The notes under the pieces were generated by a model. The model was not told where the DNA came from. It worked only from the letters and a program-made list of their open reading frames with translations, and did not search any database. Source: Dasyornis broadbenti (Eukaryota > Chordata > Aves > Passeriformes > Dasyornithidae). From it: a stretch of 64,000 nucleotides of DNA. Below, in pieces: positions 35,301 through 49,000 of this stretch (the stretch's first letter is position 1; every line of letters starts with the position of its first letter). The DNA lies in the NCBI GenBank assembly GCA_013397935.1, contig VZRN01000234.1, positions 1,011,545 through 1,075,544 of the forward strand, given 5' to 3'. The position numbers and the translations under genes were made by a program.

Positions 35301-36822
35301 CACTGACACTGGAAGAAACCCTTGAGCCAAAATGTACAGCAATCCAGAAGGATGCTTGGGGGTTTTTTATTATCCCCTGTTCCCGACGTGGGAGTGCTGA
35401 GTGCAGCAGTCAGGCCTGTCTCCTCTGGGCTGGACACTGCAAACACATGTTTACCTGGTTACCTCTCAAAATGTTTTTCAATCTTGTCCCTGTAATATAC
35501 CAGGGATAACAGTCCAGTGATGACGGCATGGGCAGACCCTTGGAAGGCGAGAGATGACCTTTAACCAGACTGATGATATGCTGTTTCCCTTTGAACCAAT
35601 CTCCCTCCTTAAGGCAGCACCTTTGCCACGAGGCAGGGACACAGGCCAGGCTGAGACCTCATCTACTGCTCCTCCCAGCAAAGGCTCTGCGGTGCCTGCA
35701 GCACTCGGGAGCAGCTGCTACCTCTGGAAAGGAGCAGGGGGAACTCAACTCCGATGTTCCAGCTGGAGAGGAGTCTGTGCTTGTTGTTCCCTCTTCATTT
35801 ATCGTCAAAGATGACAGCCGAGGTTTGGAGAGGCTGAAGCACGGTCCCCATCAGTCCTGCCCCACTGACAGTGCCGTGGCTGAGGGCTGGGCTGGGGGGA
35901 TGCAGGGGCAGGCACAGTCCTCAGCAGACGTGGCACCGACTCCTCACCTGCCCTAAGCAGGTTACCTTGCTCTGCTCCAGCTGAAAGCCATCCCTGGCCG
36001 GCAGCTCTCTGCCTCCAGCCCTCCCGTGCCGGGTGCTCCGGGAGCAGCCTGGCCGCTCGCCAGCCCTGCGCTGCCCCGGCTCCTACCCCGAGCCTGGCGC
36101 CTGGGTCTTCCTTCTTGCACCACACCTGCAGGGCACGGAGGGGCGGCGAAGTTCTGCCCAGGTGGGAGGGACCGGGCTCCCGTTAAATCCAAGCTCCCAG
36201 AGGACTCGGTCCTTGCACAGATCCACCCTTTGTGGTTTATGAGCTCCAGGTGCTGGAGGTGCTGCAGCAGAGCCGTGTGCAGGAGTGGGGACGAGCCGCT
36301 GCAGCCCAGGTACCTCCGAGTGCTGATTCCCAGGGCCATCTCTGCCCTTGCCATGCCGCTTCCAAGTCCTTTCTTTCTTTCAGTTCTCATGCTAATGCTG
36401 CGTGCAGCTCATATCAGCTCTTCTCTTCCATCACTCCTCCTGCTGCTCCTTTGCATTTAGCTGGGGATTATTCTTACACCTTGGGAGGAATCTGCTGCAG
36501 GGATCACAAATAAACCAAGATGTGGTTGTTCCTGCCCCAGCAGTGCTGCCAGTGGGCAGAGAACGAGCAGTGGTGATCCAGGGTGGGGAAGGGGCTGGAT
36601 AATGCTTGGAGCAATGGTGTGGAATTATGCATATTGCTCCGGCTAAGGTTTTGAGGTTTTTCTCAATAGCCCATGGGGTTTATGACATGAGCAATTACCT
36701 TTCTTACCCTTTTGAAGCCAATTTAAGATTTCCAGTGGTGTTTGTTGTCTGTGCATGTGTCCAAGTGTGCGTTTCCTCCACTGCCTCAAGCGAGCTCAGC
36801 CGAGGTGACGCGGCTGGGATTG

Positions 36823-36858
36823 TGTGTTCCAATGCGTGTTCCAGTGTCTGTTCCACTG
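36823..36858. repeat. Three-copy 12-bp tandem repeat
   Basis: Units of the form TGTGTTCCANTG repeat three times with one- or two-base differences. Confidence 0.7.
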
Positions 36859-38579
36859 TCTCCTGCCTCCCTGTGGGAGGCTGTGGTGTGGGAATTGTGC
36901 AGAGTTCAAGGCAATAAAAGTGCCACGTGGGAGCAGAAGTGTCAGTGGCTGAGGCAGCGGTTTCTGTGGGGCTCAGGGTGTTGTGGTGCCATTGAACCTT
37001 CTTAAGCCGCAGACAGCCAGGGAGGTCAAAGCACTGGGAATGGGGTCAGCAACAAAAATGCTGTGAAACCAAACCCAGGTTCTGGGCCTCCATCCTTGTG
37101 TCAGAGGAGAAGGAGCATTGGGGGGATGGCACAGCAGCCAGGGCTCCAGGTGGGAGCACTTGGATCTGCTGCTGGTGGAGGTGGATTTATTGAGAGGAAG
37201 ATGGAGCCTGAGGAGGGGAGGAAAAGAATCTAGTCCCACCTCTACTGTTTGGACCCAAGGGAAGAGCCTGAAGCACGTCCTGCTGCTTCACGAGGTTTCA
37301 AGGCCTGGGTGCAGTGCTGTGTACTGCAGGGGATGTGCCCTGGGCAGCACAGAGGTGCAGGGCCCTTCTGAAACTCCTGCAGTGTGCAGAGCCCCCCGTG
37401 CAGCAGCTCCCATCCTCTCCCTCCCCTTGGCACCCCTGAAATGCAGGGAAACAGCCTCTTATGCTGCAGCTTCCAAAGTCCATTGCTGCCGAGTGAGTCC
37501 CACAAGGGCTGGAGGGAGATGTTCCCATGGTCTCAGAGAAGAAACATCCTGGCTGGTGCTCCGAGGAGCTTGTTACTGTGTCTGTTCCTGTAACTCATCT
37601 CAAACATTCTTAGGATTTGCTAATTTGGCCTATTTTTAGACAGACACTAAAGACGCTGTTCTAAAGACGTTGTTGTCCCTGAGCATCCCATGTCAACCGC
37701 TCACCCATTAAGAGGGGAAGGGAAACTTGTGGCTGTGCTGGGACCTCTCTTGGAAACAGGGACCAGGATCTGTGCTGATCTTGTACCCAGAGAAGCTCTT
37801 GCCAGAGGGGAAAGAGCTGTCCCGGGAGAGGAAAAGGGCAGTGGGAGGGGGAGCTCCTGGAGCAGCGATTTCAACATTCCTTAATAACCCGCCTCCTCCA
37901 AAACCCTGGAGACCCTTCCAGAAGTCTGAAACGTTGCTAAACAAGCAACACATTGTGGGGGTCCTCAGGGGTGTGTCTGGGGGTGGATGGCTCCTGCTGT
38001 GGATGCTCTCGGGTTGCACTGGAGGGTTTCTCCTGCCCCACCAAAACATCCTGCTCTGGCACTGGTCACGCTGGGGCTGCCCCCTTGTGCGGGGCTGGGG
38101 GCTGGTCAGACACCAAGATGCTGTCTGGGATTTCATAAACGCTTCTTCCTGCTGCTGAGATTCCTAATTGCTTGTGTCTGAGGGAGGGAGGAGGCTCTGA
38201 TAGACACCCCTTCTCCCCCGGCATGGGAGGGCAGCCCCTCCTCGGGCACCAGGTGCTGGAACCCCCCGGAGCTGGGGCTATATTAATATCTGCCATGTGA
38301 TACCGTGGCTTTCCCTGCTCTGCAGGGAAATCACGGCATAACCATGGGAACTTTTTTCCCTCAACCCCCTCAGCACGCCCCTCTAATCCAGGCAAGCCGC
38401 CCGCAGCCCTCGCAGTGATTAAACTGTGTGTAATGAGCTCTGGAAATCCTGGGTGTCCCAGCAGTTCCCTCTGCCCTTCCTGGCGAGGGGATGTGTAACA
38501 GGCTTGTCATCGGGAGGCTCCCCGGGCTCACGTTGCAAGGAAAAACAACCAGACTTGGCAGCTGGCTGAGCTGTTTTGG

Positions 38580-38960
38580 GGTCTGCGCAGACAGGGAGCG
38601 AGGCTGTGTCCCGGCTCGTATGTCTGAGCTCCAAATAACCGCGCTGGGACACCCAGCGTGCAGCTGCCGGCGGTGCCGCGGGGCAGCGCTGCCAGCTCTG
38701 TCCGTACCCTGCCCGAGCTGGTGCCAGGGCAGGGCCAGCGCAGGGGCTGGGGGTCCAACCGGGCTCCCTGAGCTCCCGCAGACGAAGCAGGAGGGACTTT
38801 GCTCTGTGTGGATCCTCGGGCTCGGCCCGTGTGGCGTCGCGGGGCTGTGCCGTGCCCGGCGGCTTTGGGAAGGGCGGGCGGTTATCGAACCGCCGGGGTG
38901 TGCCGGCGCGGCCCTGCCCCCGGGGCACACGGCTTCTCCCAGCCGCGCCCAGGAGCGCCC
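38580..38960. promoter_or_regulatory. CpG-rich block upstream of TNS4
   Basis: This block is visibly enriched in CpG relative to its surroundings (for example GCCGGCGGTGCCGCGGGG and CCGCCGGGGTGTGCCGGCG). It produces long overlapping open frames on both strands, which is composition and not coding. It may be a CpG island, possibly an upstream TNS4 promoter about 3.5-4 kb before the first coding exon. Confidence 0.35.
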
Positions 38961-41900
38961 TGCAGCCCTCCAAACCCGGCACCCCACCTCCTGCCCCACG
39001 TGGGTGCTCCAGTCCCAGTGCTGGCACTCCGAGCCCAGCTCCTTTTCCTGCAGGGGGAGAGCTGCCTGCCAAGCTGGGCTGGAGCAGAACTGGGGTTACT
39101 GGGCTGAACTGCAGCTCCTGCCCACGAGCTGGGTCTCTTGGTACAACAGGCAGCTCCCTCACTTCTAAGAGTGTCCATCCGCATCTGAAATCTGTGACTT
39201 GTCCCCTTCAGCTTAAGGAGAGTTGTGTTCCACAGTCTGCTTCTAGTAGCAGAAACTCTGTAATTTCCAGTCTGGATGTGCTTGCGCCAGCTTATTTCTG
39301 TCTCTTTCTGTGCTATCCTTGACTTAGCTCATACAACAGAGCTCCTTCCCTGGAATTTCCATACAGCCGGTAGATCTCCCAGCCCCAGCCGAACCAGCCT
39401 GGCCAGGCACAGCTGCAGTAGTGGGGTTCCTTCAGTGCCAGGGCTGCCCTGATTCTGTCACAGAGCTCGTTCTGCTGCTGCCACAGAGCCCAGGGCTTCG
39501 CTCATGGCACAGTGTGGATGTGTGTGATACAGGCTCCTACCTGTGCCCATGCCTGGCCTCTCTTCCCTGCCCGGGGACACAGCCAGGCCCTGCCCAGCGC
39601 TTGCTGTGTGGGGACACTGCCATTCCCAGTGGCTCTTGGGAAGTCCTTGTGTCTGTGGGCAGCATTTGCCTGTCCCACTCTGGTGGCCAGCAGCCAGCCT
39701 GTGATTCCCCTCCTTCACCTCAGCCCTTCTCCTCTGCTCTTCCAAGCAGAAGAGCCTGCAGCCGAGGCTCAAAATTTCTGTGAGGAGCCTGGGAGACCTC
39801 GCTCTTCAACCCAGAGAAGGGAAGGGAGGAGAAATGAGGTTTGGAGGCTAATTCTGGCAGCTTCACACATGAGAAAGATCAAAAACTCGGGGCAGGAGTA
39901 CAAGAAAGGAGGGAAGCTGTTGCGTGCATGCTCCTGGAAGCCCCAACAGCCCTGGTTCATGCATCCTGCACGTTATTTCTGTACCTACTTAAATTAAAAC
40001 CAGCCTTGTCTTGCGGATGCTGACTGGAGCCAGGCAGTTCTTCTCCCCAGGGGAGAATCCAATTTTCACTCCATCTCACTTGTGTTTTTGACCTGGAATG
40101 ACTCTTCTTTTTATATTTAACAAACGCTCCCTCCGAGCCTTGTACCACACTGCATTTCTCACGCAGAGCTGGCAGCGCTGTGGCACACGGTGCCCCGAGG
40201 CAGAAGACCTTGGGTGTTTTCCCAAGGTGGACATCTGCTTACCTGGGCTCTGGCCACCCCTGGCAGGGCCGTGCTGTGACCTGACTGGAGGTGACATGCA
40301 CTCTGTGGGCAGAACCCTGGCACGGCTGTGGGAAAGGGGAGCCTGATCCCAGCCTGCTTCTGTATCCACTGCACCTTGGGGTTGGGGTCCAGAAATGCCA
40401 AGGAAGAGCCACACGCTGGTGCTGGCCATGGCACGGCCAGTAGAGAGGACACCACGGGCTGTGGCATTGCTGCGGTCATGGCAGGGACCCCACCAGCTGC
40501 AGCCCCTCACCCACCCGTCCCCCAGTTTCTGGCAGATCCCTTCACAGCTGGTTCTCCATGGGGATGACCTGCTCCAGACTCAGTTCCTCTCCCCTGGTGG
40601 CTGGAGCAGACCTGGCTCCAACAGTGTAGCCCCAAATTCCCAGGAGTTCCCATCTCTAGCATTAATTAGCTGCAATTCAGGAGTGCCTTGGACCTGTCTA
40701 GTCGAGGCTTCAGAGGTGCTTCCCTTCCTGCAGCACATCCCTGCTCCCGAGCTATTCCTATGCCAGTCCTCTAAATAAAACCTCTCAGAGGCTCAGGAGA
40801 CACCACTGGGGCCGGGCTGGCAGGAAGGTAAATGGGATTGAGGTATTTATTCACTCCTGCAGCCCTCTGTGCTCTTGGAAGCCCTGGAGAGGGCTTTACC
40901 TGCCGTGACTCGCCCGGGGCCAGGTGCTGACAGCAGCCACAGACAGCAGCGACGTTTTGCTTCTAATTCCCTACTCTTCATGAGCCTGGGGTATTCCGGG
41001 AGTCTCTCTAGCAAGATGTGGGGCTTCTCCAGGATTATATAACTCATGCAGGGCACTGCTGCCCTGTTTTGAGCCACTCTTCGTACCTGCTCTCAACACC
41101 TGGCTGGGCAGTGAGTCACCGATTACAGACAGTGACGCAGGGCACCAGCCCAGCTCCTGCCCGCGCCCACGGGGCTGAGGGACCAGCTGCCTTGGAGCAA
41201 CGTGTGTCTCGTTCCTAATCCTGTGACTCCATCGTTAATCAGCCCGGGATAAGCAAGTAAATAAGTCCGTCATTGGAGACTGGTGCAGGACAGGACAAAT
41301 ATTTCGTGAAGTGTACCCCGCTGTTTGTGAGTGTCACACACCAAATCCGCACAGGATATGGAGAGGGAGCCCTGAGCTGTGGGATTAACTCCTGCCAGCA
41401 AACCTTTGGCTCTGGAGCTCTGGATACCCAGTGGCCCCCACCGCTGCTGCACTTCCCAGGGATCAGAGAGGGTGGTGTGGTGCCAACACAGGGAATGTGC
41501 TGGGCTTGGATGTCCCCAACACGGAGGTGCTGGGCTTGGCTGCCACACAGGTACAGAGAGGGACGGGGTTATTGTCCTCATGCCGAGCCAAAGGAGTGAG
41601 GGTCCCTCCGTGTTTGGTGCCAGCACGTTGCTGAGGGACAGCTCCCACCAAGCAGGAGGGGAACAGCAGCTGGAGGAACCCCATCTGATTGCTGATGTAG
41701 CAGGACAACTTCCCCACCTCCAAACAGCCCCAAGACCCTTTTTCCTGGACCCCTGAGGGAAGCAGACCTCAATTCCACAGGGGTTTATAAGGCGGAATAA
41801 AAGAATACTTTCCATCTAAAGCGAAGCCAGGGTGTATCCAAAACGTATCAGTAGTCAGATTCCTCGAGCAGCGCTATGACTGAGGCAGCAGCCACGTCCG

Positions 41901-42370
41901 CAGGCCTCCAGACTCGCGTTGTACCAGGAAAATAAAATCCTGGATTAGCTGTACACCCACTTGCAGGACGCTGCCCTGGCAGGCAGCTCCGGCTCTCTGC
42001 CCCGCAGGGCTCCAGGCTTTCTGGCTGCCCTCGGATGGCTCCCGCGGGTCAGGGTCCCACGGGAAGGCTGTTAGAGTGAGACTTCATTTCATTCTTAATC
42101 CAGAAAATTAGCAAATAAAAGCAGGATTCCATTTTAGGCCTTTGAATCCTGAAAAGCTCTTGCCAGTGAGTCTTTCATGTGCTTGCCCCGCTGCGCTGTG
42201 GCACCGGGAGCAGAGGCTGGAGGGGGTGGAAAAGCAGGACAGGGTGACTTGTTTTCATACAAGCTGAATTCCAGCTTTCACTCCAAATCCCCGTTTTTAT
42301 AGACTTTTCCGCTGAAGTCTGCTCCTGCCCGGGGCATGCCTGTGTAACCGCTCCTCTCTGCATTCCTCAG

Positions 42371-42494
42371 ATTCTTATTCCGCTGGAGACTGGATTGAAG
42401 ACGGGGTCTGAGCTCCCTGGTGGAGGAAGGAGGCGAGGAGGAGAAGGAGGAGGTTTCCCTTGGCCTCTAAGCTGTGAAACCGGAAAACCAAACC
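42371..42494 (+). other. TNS4: Putative TNS4 5' UTR part of the first coding exon
   Basis: A pyrimidine-rich acceptor (CTCCTCTCTGCATTCCTCAG, AG at 42369-42370) precedes this segment. In mammals TNS4 has a separate non-coding first exon, so the exon carrying the ATG may begin here at 42371. The non-coding exon was not located. An in-frame TAA at 42468-42470 closes the frame upstream of the ATG. Confidence 0.4.
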
Positions 42495-43005
42495 ATGTCA
42501 CAGGTCATAGAATCCCACGTGTTGCGTGTTGGACAGACTGTGTGTATTTCCTCACCAGAGGAAAGCAAGAGCCTGCACCCGTCGGGGTATCCAGGCTGCT
42601 CCGCGCTGCCGGGCAAGTACGTCTACTACTCCACGGAGACCTGGACTGAGCCCCGCTCCATTGTGCATCCCAAGACTCGCCTGATTCCCGGCGTGAGAGT
42701 GTACGGAGCCCACCCCATATCAGAGCATGTGGCTGCTCACATGCAGGGGAAGGGGCAGCAGGGTTCCTCCTTGGAAAGACCCCCTGCCCCGTGTCAGCCA
42801 AAGGACGAGGAGAACACCAGCATGGATCCTGAGGCTCAGCCCATGTCTCCCTCCCTGGACATAACCATAGAGACCCTCAACCAGATGATCCTAGAAATAG
42901 ATCCAACCTTCCAGCCGCTGCCGTGCAGGCCGGTGAAGGATGCAGCCCAGCCTGCTGCTCAGGGTGATGCTGCGGCCACCAAGAAGCAGGAGCCGGAGGC
43001 AATAG
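42495..43005 (+). CDS. TNS4: TNS4 coding exon 1
   Basis: Encodes residues 1-170 plus the first base of Asp171 and ends GCAATAG|GTGAGG. It contains the conserved ETLNQMILEIDPTFQ block. Reading past the donor gives unrelated sequence. Confidence 0.93.
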
Positions 43006-46000
43006 GTGAGGCAAAGGCAGCGCTCGGGCTGTGGAGCCGGAGAAGCTCCGATCTGCTGAAAACCCTCTGCCAGAGCCTGGGGCAGAGGGGTTGGGCACAC
43101 ACCTGTCCCCATGGGCAGAACAAGGTCCTGTGCTCCTGGGGAAGCTGGAAATGGACACCAGGGACATTCCCCACTGTCCCCAATGGGATCAGTGTGGGGG
43201 ACTCTTTCCTCAGGGAATGGACCCTGTGCACTCAGGGCTCCATATTAAGGAACAGGACAGGCTGAGTATCCAAGTTCTGTCTAATTCCGGTGCTTCCATG
43301 GCCCTGGTCTGATCACTGTTGACATGTCTCATGTCCAGCCAGCTCAGTGGGGTCCAGAAGGGAACAGGGGAAACAGCCTTTAGTTCTACCTGATATTCGT
43401 TTCCCTGTGTTTGGGGAAAACAATTCTCAGTATAAATGGGACTTGCAGCTCTTGGAAAAGCTTCTGATCCCAGTTGTCACCATCAGTGACTGCCCCTGGG
43501 CTCTGGGTGCCATGCGAGGACCCAGCTCCCCTCAAGAGCCTTTCCCAGGTCACACTTGACCTGTGGGAGCACACGGATTTGCAGCCAGATTTCCAGAGCC
43601 CTGGGCTAAGGTATCGAGTGTTACACAACCATCCCATTTAAGTGTTCCCGATTCTTGTGCCAGGGAAATTCTTTTTCCAGGGCTTGTGCACTCCTCGGGC
43701 AGCATACCTGGCATAGGCAAGGCACCAGCAGCACATACCAGCCCCGTCTCTGCTCACGAGTGCCTTATGTGAACCCTTGTGCAACTCTTCCCTGTCATGC
43801 CTGCAATCCATGCTCTGATTTGTGAGCTGCTGCTTATCCAAGTATTCCTGCCTGAGCTCTTCTGCTTGTTTTAGGTGTTCAACACCCTGTGCACAGGGCA
43901 GTCCCAGCACACAGGGAGCTGACACCGCTGACAGGACAGATCTAGGGTGGTTCAACTCCCTCAAGTCTCACTGCTTCCCGAAAGCCTTCCTGCCCATCCC
44001 TGTCTTTACACATGGAAATACCTTGACAATCTGTCCCCTGGCCTCTTTCCACAGGAAGGTCAAATGTGACGATGTTAAAGGCAAGAAAAAAATTCAGTTC
44101 TCCCTGAGCCCTCGTGCAAACACGAGGATGGCGGGGCTGGAGCAGGATGAGGTCCTGGTGCTGCAGTGGGGCAATTCCAGAGCAGACAGCGTCCCTGCTT
44201 CCCGCCAGCATGGACAGGGTGGCCTTGCAGATAAAGTGCTGCGACAAAGTGCAGATTCAGCTCTGGCTGCTCAGTCCCTGACCCATTCCACTGCCCCCCT
44301 TCAGGCATCACTCAGGGGGCTGGAGCCCCGGGCAGCTCTGCAGGTGACATGCTGATGGTTTAGAGAATCTGGTTCCAGGTGTGGAACTGAACATCTGGAA
44401 AGCTGGCCACCAATTCAGTGGGAAAAGCCTCACTTCAGCTTTCATTTTCTTTTGGTTTTTACACAAACTTCCTCCCACAGTGCAGCATCCCCATTCACCC
44501 ACCTCCTCCTGCTCCAGCCCTGCAAACTGTGCCCTGAAGTGAGGGTGGCAGGGACTGATGGTACCCAGAGAGGCAAGAAGGGCTCATTCTTGAGACCATG
44601 AGGAAGCTTTAAACATGGCACTGGATCCTGATGGGTCTCTTCCAACTCAGCATATTCTCTGATTCTATGAAATGCTGTAGCAACAGGAGACGTTCATGAG
44701 AGCCACTATTGCCTCTGCTTTCTCCTCATTCCTAGAGGAGAGGAGAAAGCAGATCTCGGATCTCGGCTTGCGTGACATCTGGGCTGTGTTTGTGGCACTT
44801 TTGCCACTCCTTGATGCTGGAAAACTTGCCAAGGTCTTGAGCAAATATTTGAGGTTTAACCACAGGTGATAAGAGGAGCAAAGGCAGAGAAGTAGGAGGT
44901 AAAAGGCCTCATGAACCCCATGCATAGATGCTTGTCAGTTCTTTAAAGCACAATTAAAATCCCCATTTCTTTCTCCTTTTGAGGAGACATTGACAAAAAG
45001 CATCCTGGCAGGAGCTCGCTGCAAAGGTTTGTGCACTGATACCAGGACACGTGGCTGCGGAGCTGGTCCGAGGCCGGGCACTGGAGGAGCTGCTGCTGGC
45101 AGCGAGGCTGTGGAGGGGCAAGGCTCTGTCCTGCCGTGGTCCAGCTGTGTCCCCACTGCGGACCAACCCCCCTGACTCACCCAGCGCCTCCTTGGTGCTT
45201 ATGGCTGGCCGTGTTTATCCAATCCTGTGCTGGGATTGGCACAGAGAAGGGGCTCCGGGAGTAACTTTTGTACAGACCTGTGCTTTTCCTGCTCCTCCAG
45301 CTCCGTGCCCCAGAGCTCTGGTTGTTCCTTGCAGTAGCCAGGGCCAGCAGGTCCCGCACAGCAGGTCCATCAGGGCCTGTCACACCCCAGCCAGGGAGCT
45401 CAAGGCTGTCAGGGCAGTTTGTCTTTGCTGCAGCAAAAAGGTTTTTCCCTCTCTGAGAAACGCCTTTGAGAAGGGGAACTTTCCTGAACTCCATGGCAGG
45501 GCAAGAACCAGGCACTGAAAGCAAAGCTGGGCACGTTCAGACTGGAAGGGAGGTGCACACCTCTGGCACTGGAGTGATTAACCACTGGAGCAGCTTCCCT
45601 GGGATGGGATGAATCTGCCATTGCTGCAAGCCCTTCATTCGAGTCTGAGTGTCTCTTGCTAAAAGGCTCCTTCCAGCTCAGCCAGAAATGCTGGCTTTAT
45701 CCAAGGAAGCCAGGACCTGATGTTCATCAGGCACCCCTGGTCCTGGCCATGAGGTTCCACTGAGGATCTTGGACAAGAGACACTGTCAGGTGTGTTGTCA
45801 CGTCACTAACGGCCAGTGGAGGGGCTGGAGATGCCTGGCTCTGAGCACGAATGGAAGGGCAGGAAAAATTCCACAGCAGGACACAGGCACAGAAACTCCC
45901 TTGGAAGTTACTTCTCTAGAGAGATTTGTGCAGGGTGGGAGGAGGGATCAGCCGGCCCCTGCCTGGGTCTGTGCTTGCTGCTGGCGTGGCGGGTCCTGTA

Positions 46001-49000
46001 GTGGACACCAAGAGTGTTGTAACTACCCCTGTCCCACGTGGATTTCCTCTGCCTCCCACCCTGCTGCCGCAGTGTGAATGGAAGTCCAGCTGTACCTGGG
46101 GCCAGGTGACATCCCCCTGCTCCTCTGCCCAGTCCCCTCCCAGGGTGTGCAGGGCCACCCTCTGAACCTGACGTCATCCCGGGGGGAGCAGCCAGATGTT
46201 TTTCTCTTGAGTCAGGTACAAACAGAGCAGCAGCTGCAGGGAACACCCACCTCTGGCTGCAGGTCTTGGCAGGTCGTGGCTGGGTAATGCTGACGAGCGG
46301 GGTCTGAGCAGCCAGACATGACCGCATGTAACCCCCTTCCCTCGGAGCCTGCCAGCACAGGCAGCTCACTGCACTTTGGGGTCTGTGAGGAATCAGCCCT
46401 CACATGGTCTCAACAAAGGGTAGTGCTGGACCCCCAGCCCTGCAGAGGGAGAGCCAAAATTCACAGCAGGAAGAACAGACACATTTCCCAGGGAGCTTTG
46501 CTGGGGAACCCAGCTTGCACACCAGATCCTTCACAACCTCCTCTGTCTCCCTGCAGACATCAAGTACATAGAGATGACACCGGGCAGAGCCACGGGGCCC
46601 GACCTGCCACAGGGCTCCTCCAGCCCTTCAGGCACCCCCTTCTCAAGGTCTCCCCAGGCCAATAGCTTCCTGCTCCAAAAAGGGGGACTCGGAGGCAAAT
46701 ACAGCACCAGTGACAGCGTGGTTTTCTCAAGCCCACCTGGACCCTCAAGCCCCCAGTCAGCCACCCTGAGCTGTAGCAAAGCACCCGAGAGCACCAGCGC
46801 ACCCCAGCAGTGCCTGGCAGGACACACGGACACAGTCTCCTACAGCCCCGGGGCCCTTGGCACCTCCCCAGGCGTTGACAATCTGCTGAAGCCTGTGCAC
46901 GTGTTGTGGGCCCCGCAGCGAGGCAGCTGGGTGTCCCAGCTCTCCACAAGCCCTGGCTCCGACACCAGCTACATCCTGGGCAGGTAAATGCCACCTGTGC
47001 CAGGCAGAAGTGGCACAGGGCAGTACCCCAAGTCCCTCATTCCGTGGGCTGGGAGATGATGCCCTGCAGGGCTGGTGCAGTCACTGGGGTGGGGTCTGTG
47101 TGTGAACAACCCCTGATCTCTGCTCTGTCTCCCTCTTGCAGCAGCACCCACTCGCTCCACAACGAGGACTCGGATGCTTCAGCTGCTGCCTGTGCGTCCC
47201 CCAGCAGCTCCCTGGGCAGCCCCTGCTCCCCTTCCTCTGGCATTGTGTCCCAGTCCAGGGAAGTTCTTGGCCAGAGCCCCACTCAACCCAGGGCAGGCTG
47301 CTCCCCCAGCACCAGCACCTCCCTGGCCCAGAAGGGCCAGGCCAGCAGCTGCCCCCCCTCCATCCTCACGTCCATGGCTGACATCCCAGTGCTGCTGGTG
47401 AACGGGTGCCTGGAACAAGGAGATGGACTCCCCCGGCTGGCCAAAGCCGCCCCCAGCTCTGCCATACAGCTTCCCCCATCCGGCTGTAACCCAGCCTCGA
47501 GGCTCGGTGGCCTGAACAACGCGGTGTCGGCACCAGCGCTCAGCTACCTCTCGGACAGTGAGTGACGGGGCAGGGCAGGGAGGAGCTGCAGACCCAAAAG
47601 CTGCCGGGAAAGGGAGAGTGAACCCCATTTTCCCTCTGTTTTTGCTGTGGGTTATAGACACAAAGGATGAGAGGTCTTTGCTGGAGCTGGAGCTCCTTGC
47701 TGTGTCTCCCCACGGTCCTAGTGGTCTCCAGCTCATGGCTGATGACCTTGGATTAGCCACAGCCTTCTGCCCACCGGTGTCCTGAGGCATGGGCTCAGCA
47801 GGCAGGAATGCTCTGCTCCCTCGAGGAGATGCAGATGCACCTATTTATAGTACCTGAGAAGGAGAAACATCGTTCTGTCCTGTCCTGCTCGTTTACAGGC
47901 CCAGACTGGGTCAGGAGGAGGGGTTGGGATTCCCATTTGCTCTGAGGACACCCAAAGGTACCACAGTTCACAAGGTCCCTCATTCAAGGGCAAACACTGG
48001 GGCTATTGTTCTCTGGAGGAGATGAGCAGAGGCAGCTCTCGGGGCAGAGGGTTTTAATTGGGATCCTTATGGGAATAGCAAGAGGGTGTGTGGGTCATAT
48101 CCTGGTGTAAAACCCATGGTCCAGTGGATTGTGCAGGGCTGGGCAGGCTGGCACTGCCAGGGGATTCCATGTGACCCTCTCTGCACTACAGCACAGCCTG
48201 CCAAGAGAGATAATTATGTGGAGAATGAGCTATTCTGAGGAGTGGGGAGGAAAGGATTCAAAAGGATTGAAAAAACTCCAGCCCTGGCCAGCCTGAGAGA
48301 GAAATGTCTTTGCTGGGCTCTGTCACCTGCAGAGGTCCTTCAGGTCACCACTGGCCCTGACACCCTGGGGTCTCTTGCAGGTCCCCTCAAGGCTGGGCAG
48401 CCCACCATGAAGTTCGTGATGGACACATCGAAATACTGGTTCAAGCCAAGCATCAGCAGGGACCGAGGTGAGGCAGGGAAGGCTCTGCAGGTGTGACCCC
48501 ACCTCGGGTTCCGGCCTGTCCCTGGAGTTCTCTGGTGTCCCTGTGGGGAGCAATTCAAAGCCTACTGGCGACTGATGGGTGCGGAGAGATCCTCTCACAG
48601 GCTGAGGGGGACAGCTCAGAAACAAAGGCTGTGCCACAGCCCCTCTGTGTCCTCCAAGTCCAGCAAAGCTTCTCCTGCCTCTGTGCTGTCACACAGCATG
48701 GCCTGGGCAGGGGATCAGTGTCCTGGGGACTGCAGGGACGCTGCAGTTGGTGCCACACAAGGAATGGGTGCATCCTTGGCACATGCTCCAGAGGTTTTCC
48801 TGCTGCTGCCAAGGAGTAACTCCCTGCAGAGCACCAGGGCACAGCGCGGGGAGGTCTCACCTGTTGTGCTTGGCTGAGCCCCTGCCTGTGCTCTGACAGC
48901 AATCCAGCTGCTGAGGGACAAGGAGCCAGGCACATTCCTCGTGCGGGACAGCACCTCGTACCGGGGCTCCTTCGGACTGGCCATGAAGGTTCCTGGCTCT

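Larger units (their letters stand above)
22650..42370. other. CCR7-TNS4 intergenic region; no gene recognised
   Basis: About 20 kb without a recognisable exon. It holds CR1 fragments, the assembly gap with adjoining GC-rich sequence and CTCF motif, an inverted duplication (28260-29300), short tandem repeats and GC-rich blocks (about 35980-36190 and 38580-38960). The many open frames in these blocks run on both strands at once and show no protein family features. The mammalian counterpart is, to my knowledge, also gene-free. Confidence 0.65.

Noticed and set aside
38419..39168. Overlapping 247- and 225-codon frames on opposite strands
   Set aside because: Long frames on both strands at once are an effect of CpG-rich composition; neither has recognisable domains.
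42474..42494. Upstream extension of the TNS4 start by seven codons
   Set aside because: It would start at GTG directly after an in-frame TAA. The first ATG is 42495 and matches the human N-terminus.
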